Assembly: GCA_900550095.1 (NCBI GenBank)
Contig: URRG01000060.1
Coordinates: 1-9,547, forward strand
From: an uncultured Oscillospiraceae bacterium
GTDB lineage: Bacteria > Bacillota > Clostridia > Oscillospirales > Acutalibacteraceae
Direction: 5' to 3'
Length of the DNA stretch: 9,547 nt
How positions within the stretch are numbered: the stretch's first letter is position 1; every line of letters begins with the position of its first letter. The position numbers and the translations under genes are program-made. The notes below the pieces were generated by a model that was given only the letters and a program-made list of their open reading frames with translations, did no database searches and was not told where the DNA came from. This document shows positions 6,396 to 9,547 of the stretch, piece by piece.

Positions 6396-7259
6396 ATGAA
6401 AGGTATTGTTTTGGCAGGGGGCCGCGGTACTCGGCTGTATCCCATGACTAAAATTATTTCCAAGCAGCTCCTTCCGATTTACGATAAGCCGCTGATCTAT
6501 TATCCTATGTCCATCCTGATGCTGGCAGGCATCCGGGAAATACTGATCATTTCGACGAAAGAGGATATAGGGCATTATCAGGCGCTTCTGCAGGATGGAT
6601 CCGATCTGGGGCTGAAGCTGGAATATAAGGTTCAGGAGGCGCCCCGGGGGATCGCGGAAGCTTTTGTGCTTGGTGAGGATTTTATCGGGGATGATAGTGT
6701 CTGTCTGATTTTAGGGGACAATGTATTTTATGGCCACGGTATGAGCCATCTTCTGTGGGATGCCATGAAGGTGAAGGAGGGCGCCGTAGTATTCGGATAT
6801 CCGGTGCGGGACCCCAAGAGCTTTGGTGTCATGGAGTTTGATAAAGATATGAATGTAATCTCCATCGAAGAGAAGCCGGAGCATCCCAAGTCTCATTATG
6901 CGGTCCCGGGGCTGTATTTTTATGATAACCGCGTGGTGGAGATCGCCAAAACCATCAAGCCCTCTGCCAGAGGAGAACTGGAGATTACAGCTGTAAACAA
7001 TGCCTATATCGAGAAAGGGCAGCTGAAGGCCGTTTTGATCGAGCGGGGCATTGCATGGCTCGATACCGGTACGCCGGACGGCATGCTGGATGCAGGACGT
7101 TTCGTGGAGACGATCCAGAAGCGGGAATCCAACTATGTGGCTTGCCTGGAGGAGATCGCCTGGCGCAGGGGATTCATCGATGATGAACAGCTCAGAAAGC
7201 TGGGCGAGTCCCTGAAGATGACACAGTATGGCCAGTATATCCTTTCTCTGCTGGGTTAA
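6396..7259 (+). CDS. rmlA: Glucose-1-phosphate thymidylyltransferase
   Basis: Converts dTTP and glucose-1-phosphate to dTDP-glucose, the entry step of dTDP-deoxysugar synthesis in the cytoplasm. At 287 residues it is the short RmlA form. The nucleotidyltransferase signature is LAGGRGTRLYPMT (6-18), followed by KQLLPIYDKPLIYYP (23-37). The metal-binding Asp108 is in LGDNVFYG (106-113). EEKPEHPKS (158-166), GLYFYDN (172-178), RGELEIT (192-198) and WLDTGTPDGM (221-230, second metal Asp223) complete the active site. It starts 27 bases after the aminotransferase stop and is followed by rmlB, so the three genes look co-transcribed. There are no missing motifs or frame breaks. A C-terminal helical tail (about 240-287) is typical of the family. 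The start at 6396 is slightly uncertain, because GTG 6387 and ATG 6393 are in frame. Confidence 0.96.
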   Translation: MKGIVLAGGRGTRLYPMTKIISKQLLPIYDKPLIYYPMSILMLAGIREILIISTKEDIGHYQALLQDGSDLGLKLEYKVQEAPRGIAEAFVLGEDFIGDDSVCLILGDNVFYGHGMSHLLWDAMKVKEGAVVFGYPVRDPKSFGVMEFDKDMNVISIEEKPEHPKSHYAVPGLYFYDNRVVEIAKTIKPSARGELEITAVNNAYIEKGQLKAVLIERGIAWLDTGTPDGMLDAGRFVETIQKRESNYVACLEEIAWRRGFIDDEQLRKLGESLKMTQYGQYILSLLG

Positions 7260-7300
7260 AGGAACTGCCTATTTTTACCGGCGGTATGCTGAAAACGACA

Positions 7301-7305
7301 GGAGG
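7301..7305 (+). promoter_or_regulatory. Ribosome binding site GGAGG of rmlB
   Basis: GGAGG lies nine bases before ATG 7315. It excludes the longer in-frame extension that reaches back into the end of rmlA and would precede the Rossmann fold with an unrelated 29-residue leader. Confidence 0.75.
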
Positions 7306-7314
7306 AACAATTTT

Positions 7315-8379
7315 ATGTATCATACCATTGTGGTGACAGGAGGAGCCGGATTCATCGGTTCAAATTTCATACATCATATCATTAAAAAGCACGGCGATTC
7401 CATCCAGGTTGTCAATTTGGACAAGCTTACGTATGCCGGTAATCTGGAAAATTTGAAGGATGTGGAAAACCTTCCGAACTATCATTTTGTCAATGCGGAT
7501 ATCTGTGATGGAGAAGCGGTGACAAAAATACTCGATACGTATGAGCCGGATGCTGTTATCAATTTTGCCGCTGAGACCCATGTGGACCGCAGTATTACGG
7601 ATCCGGGCGTATTTGCCAGGACAAATGTGATGGGCACTCTGAATCTTCTGAACTGCTGCATGGCCAAATGGATGGACAAGGACGGGAACTGGAAAGAGGG
7701 AGTCCGCTATCTGCAGGTTTCTACGGACGAAGTGTACGGCTCTTTGGGCGAGACCGGCTATTTTACAGAGAAAACTCCTCTCAGCCCCAGAAGTCCGTAT
7801 TCCGCCAGTAAGACCAGTGCAGATCTTTTCTGTATGGCGTATCATGAGACCTATGGCATGCCGTGTCTTGTTACGCGTTGCTCCAACAATTACGGCCCCT
7901 ATCAATTCCCCGAGAAGCTGATTCCCCTTATGATCCACAACGCCATGACCGGTAAAAGCCTTCCTATCTATGGGGACGGCCTCAACATCCGCGACTGGCT
8001 GCATGTGGACGATCACTGTGCAGCTTTGGATCTGGTTCTGGACAAGGGCCGTGTGGGGGAAGTATATAATATCGGCGGCCACAATGAGAAGACAAACGTT
8101 TTTATCGTGAAGAAGATCATCGAGACCCTCTCGAAAAAGTATTCTGATCAGATCAGTGAGGAACTGATCCGGTATGTGGCCGACAGAAAGGGCCATGACC
8201 GCCGGTATGCCATTGATCCGCAGAAAATCAAGGATGAGTTGGGCTGGGAACCTTCCATCTTCTTTGAAGAGGGAATCGAAATGACCATTGACTGGTATTT
8301 GAACCATCAGGAGTGGACGGATCGCGTCACCTCCGGTGCGTATGTTGAATACTACGAAAAAATGTATGGGAACCGGTAA
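7315..8379 (+). CDS. rmlB: dTDP-glucose 4,6-dehydratase
   Basis: Converts dTDP-glucose to dTDP-4-keto-6-deoxyglucose using bound NAD, the second step after RmlA. The protein has 354 residues and the extended-SDR layout. The NAD-binding loop is TGGAGFIGSN (8-17) with an acidic residue ending strand 2 (Asp36 in VVNLDKLTYAG). INFAAETHVDRS (82-93) follows. The dehydratase signature is STDEVYG (136-142), with Asp138-Glu139 as the acid/base pair, and Tyr162-x-x-x-Lys166 lies in SPYSASK. Sugar-nucleotide contacts include TRCSNNYGPYQFPEKLIP (187-204) and YGDGLNIRDWLHVDDH (219-234). It follows rmlA by 55 bases. No 3,5-epimerase or reductase is present here, so the ketosugar is probably drawn off by the aminotransferase upstream instead of going to rhamnose. 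A hairpin follows the gene. Confidence 0.96.
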   Translation: MYHTIVVTGGAGFIGSNFIHHIIKKHGDSIQVVNLDKLTYAGNLENLKDVENLPNYHFVNADICDGEAVTKILDTYEPDAVINFAAETHVDRSITDPGVFARTNVMGTLNLLNCCMAKWMDKDGNWKEGVRYLQVSTDEVYGSLGETGYFTEKTPLSPRSPYSASKTSADLFCMAYHETYGMPCLVTRCSNNYGPYQFPEKLIPLMIHNAMTGKSLPIYGDGLNIRDWLHVDDHCAALDLVLDKGRVGEVYNIGGHNEKTNVFIVKKIIETLSKKYSDQISEELIRYVADRKGHDRRYAIDPQKIKDELGWEPSIFFEEGIEMTIDWYLNHQEWTDRVTSGAYVEYYEKMYGNR

Positions 8380-8406
8380 ATCCAAAAGAAGTATGATTCT
8401 GATTCA

Positions 8407-8431
8407 GAAGGCCTCCGCGGCGGGGGCCTTC
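8407..8431 (+). terminator. GC-rich hairpin between rmlB and the cytidylyltransferase, terminator-like
   Basis: An 11-bp stem (GAAGGCCTCCG with CGGGGGCCTTC, one G-U pair) closes a three-base loop. Only CTTC follows, so there is no real U-tract. It may be a weak terminator, or a stabilising structure at the end of an aminotransferase-rmlA-rmlB unit. The next ribosome binding site begins about ten bases after the hairpin. Confidence 0.45.
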
Positions 8432-8456
8432 CTTCAGCAGAAAGGGGAGCTGTGAA

Positions 8457-9167
8457 GTGAACGTCGGGGTTATTATTGCCGGGGGCAGCGGGCAGAGGAT
8501 GCACCAGGAAATTCCCAAGCAGTTCATGAATGTAAACGATAAGCCTGTTATCGTATATACTCTGGAAGCCTTTGAGCGCCATCCGGATATCGATGAAATC
8601 GGCGTAGTTTGCCTGGATGGATGGCACGAGATCCTTTGGGCATATGCCAAACAGTATAAGATCGGCAAGCTGAGGTGGATTGTCAGCGGCGGCGAAAACG
8701 GCCAGGGCTCTATTCGGAACGGCGTGTTTGAGGCTGAAAAGCGGTATGCGGAAGACGATATCCTGCTCATCCACGACGCCGTGCGTCCCCTTGTTTCCCA
8801 GGAAATTCTTTCAGACTGTATTGTGAAATGCCGCAAATATGGCTCGGCGGTTGTTACCGTTCCCTGCAACACAGTGATTCTGAAAAAGAAGGATGAACTT
8901 TCTTCTGAGGAAGTTGTGGACCGTCAGGAGCTGGCTGTGACACAAACGCCTCAGGCTTTCCCCCTTCATAAACTGGTATGGGCCCATAAAGAAGCATTAA
9001 AGCGTGGGATTACCAATTCGGTTGCCAGCTGTACACTGATGACCGAGTTAGGGGAATCTGTATATTTTTCTGTTGGTGCCGAGACGAACATAAAGCTGAC
9101 AACACAGGATGATTTGATGATATTCAAGGCTCTTTTGGCTATTCAGGAGCAAAAGGGCAAATACTAA
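8457..9167 (+). CDS. IspD/TarI-family cytidylyltransferase (probable polyol- or sugar-phosphate cytidylyltransferase)
   Basis: A 236-residue nucleotidyltransferase that joins CTP to a phosphorylated polyol or sugar, giving a CDP-linked donor. The CTP-binding loop is VIIAGGSGQRM (5-15), then PKQF (20-23, Lys21), HDAVRP (106-111), RQELAVTQTPQAF (156-168) and NIKLTTQDDL (211-220). All core family residues seen are present. Sequence alone does not separate IspD (isoprenoid synthesis) from TarI (CDP-ribitol). The location beside a TagF-type domain, and the immediately following SDR, favours a surface-polymer role over isoprenoid synthesis. The start is GTG 8457, preceded by AGGGGAG with a seven-base spacer. 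The gap of 77 bases to rmlB contains the hairpin at 8407-8431. The substrate is inferred; a housekeeping ispD elsewhere in the genome would support this reading. Confidence 0.85.
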   Translation: MNVGVIIAGGSGQRMHQEIPKQFMNVNDKPVIVYTLEAFERHPDIDEIGVVCLDGWHEILWAYAKQYKIGKLRWIVSGGENGQGSIRNGVFEAEKRYAEDDILLIHDAVRPLVSQEILSDCIVKCRKYGSAVVTVPCNTVILKKKDELSSEEVVDRQELAVTQTPQAFPLHKLVWAHKEALKRGITNSVASCTLMTELGESVYFSVGAETNIKLTTQDDLMIFKALLAIQEQKGKY

Positions 9168-9179
9168 CCATAGAAATGG

Positions 9180-9198
9180 CGCACCGCCGTCAGGTGCG
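9180..9198. repeat. Small inverted repeat between the cytidylyltransferase and SDR genes
   Basis: CGCACC and GGTGCG form a 6-bp stem with a seven-base loop, beginning 13 bases after the cytidylyltransferase stop. No T-run follows. Hairpins of this size are common by chance, so any role is speculative. Confidence 0.3.
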
Positions 9199-9210
9199 TG
9201 TGCAAATGTC

Positions 9211-9220
9211 GGAGGGAGGA
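9211..9220 (+). promoter_or_regulatory. Ribosome binding site GGAGGGAGGA of the SDR gene
   Basis: This purine-rich stretch contains two overlapping Shine-Dalgarno cores. The first fits ATG 9221 and the second fits ATG 9227, so either may be the start. It establishes that the last reading frame is a real gene that runs off the window. Confidence 0.65.
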
Positions 9221-9547
9221 ATGGCAATGGCCTTGCACAGAGGATTGGATACAGAGGATTTCCGTATGATTTCAGAGCAGCCCCTTCCATGGGAAAAGCT
9301 CAGGGATGCATCCGTGCTCGTAACAGGGGGAAATGGGCTCATAGCATCGGCATTCGTGGATGCCCTCCTGCAGTGTGAAGCTGCCCAACGGGTTAACGTA
9401 TCTGTGACCGTGCTTTGCCGCAGCAGGGAGAAGGCGGAAATGCGCTTTGGCGCATATATGGAAAATCCCCGTTTTCATCTTTTGCTGCAGGATGTGTGTG
9501 AACCTCTCCCAGAAAACGAAAAGTTTCAATATATCCTTCATGCTGCC
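9221..9547 (+). CDS. NAD(P)-dependent epimerase/dehydratase, extended SDR family (5' part only)
   Basis: The frame stays open for 109 codons to the window edge, so the catalytic Tyr-x-x-x-Lys region is not visible. After about 30 residues containing a PWEKLRD segment comes a Rossmann fold: strand SVLVTGGNGLIASAF (31-45) with the dinucleotide loop TGGNGLIA, strand 2 VTVLCRSREKAEMRFG (62-77), LLLQDVCEP (87-95, Asp91) and ILHAA (105-109). This is the usual start of nucleotide-sugar epimerases, dehydratases and decarboxylases. The basic residues after strand 2 (CRSREK) hint at NADP rather than NAD, which is an inference. It follows the IspD/TarI-like gene by 53 bases, suggesting the two act on the same CDP- or sugar-nucleotide pathway. 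The exact activity cannot be assigned from this fragment. Confidence is high for the family, low for the reaction. Confidence 0.82.
   Translation, partial: MAMALHRGLDTEDFRMISEQPLPWEKLRDASVLVTGGNGLIASAFVDALLQCEAAQRVNVSVTVLCRSREKAEMRFGAYMENPRFHLLLQDVCEPLPENEKFQYILHAA

Noticed and set aside
4767..6575. Open frame of 602 codons on the minus strand
   Set aside because: It is antisense to the ATP-grasp C-terminus, the aminotransferase and the start of rmlA, all with intact family motifs. Its translation is rich in His, Arg, Phe and Ile with no recognisable domain, as expected of a mirror frame.
7228..7314. Longer N-terminus for rmlB starting inside rmlA
   Set aside because: The extra 29 residues do not belong to the dehydratase family, and a clear GGAGG site precedes ATG 7315.
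8120..8134. TCGAGA-CCC-TCTCGA hairpin in rmlB
   Set aside because: A six-bp stem is within chance expectation and lies inside a conserved gene.
7360..8385. Open frame of 341 codons on the minus strand
   Set aside because: It lies wholly antisense to rmlB, whose motifs are complete; no recognisable motif is seen in the minus-strand translation.
1..9547. CRISPR array, tRNA or rRNA genes, insertion sequence, phage or toxin-antitoxin genes
   Set aside because: No spaced direct repeats, tRNA-like cloverleaf, transposase motif or small toxin-like gene was found; nearly all sequence is accounted for by surface-polymer genes.

Overview
This window is the middle of a cell-surface glycopolymer locus. 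All genes are on the + strand and closely spaced, and both ends run off the window. Several things point to a Gram-positive Firmicute, most plausibly a Clostridia/Lachnospiraceae-type gut anaerobe: the strong AGGAGG-type ribosome binding sites, the moderate base composition, a TagF/TagB-type polyol-phosphate polymerase domain and a short TagH/KpsT-type ABC ATPase. The taxonomic call is an inference from gene content; nothing in the window (no rRNA, no housekeeping marker) fixes it.

Layout: (1) the 3' end of an ABC-transporter ATPase of the polysaccharide/teichoic-acid export family, 1-288; (2) a family 2 glycosyltransferase, 333-1325; (3) a large bifunctional protein joining a second family 2 glycosyltransferase to a CDP-glycerol glycerophosphotransferase-type domain, 1374-3836; (4) an ATP-grasp ligase fused to a C-terminal HAD domain, 3858-5162; (5) a 93-base gap holding a promoter-like element and an AT-rich dyad; (6) a PLP-dependent sugar aminotransferase of the DegT/VioA type, 5256-6368; (7) rmlA, 6396-7259; (8) rmlB, 7315-8379; (9) a 77-base gap with a GC-rich hairpin; (10) an IspD/TarI-type cytidylyltransferase, 8457-9167; (11) the 5' part of an extended SDR (NAD(P)-dependent sugar epimerase/dehydratase), from 9221 past the window end.

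How they probably work together: RmlA and RmlB make dTDP-4-keto-6-deoxyglucose. No rmlC or rmlD is visible here, and the aminotransferase directly upstream of rmlA probably converts this intermediate into a dTDP-amino-dideoxyhexose. The IspD/TarI-like enzyme and its SDR partner probably make a CDP-activated polyol or sugar for the TagF-type domain. The two glycosyltransferase domains and the polymerase domain assemble a phosphate-containing glycopolymer, exported by the ABC transporter. The ATP-grasp-HAD protein is the least understood component; it may ligate a carboxylate (an amino acid or other acid) to an amino or hydroxyl group of the polymer precursor.

Most worth a second look: the ATP-grasp-HAD fusion, the GT2-TagF fusion, a perfect 20-bp palindrome inside the end of the GT2-TagF gene, and the promoter/dyad before the aminotransferase. 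No tRNA, rRNA, CRISPR array, insertion sequence or phage gene was seen.
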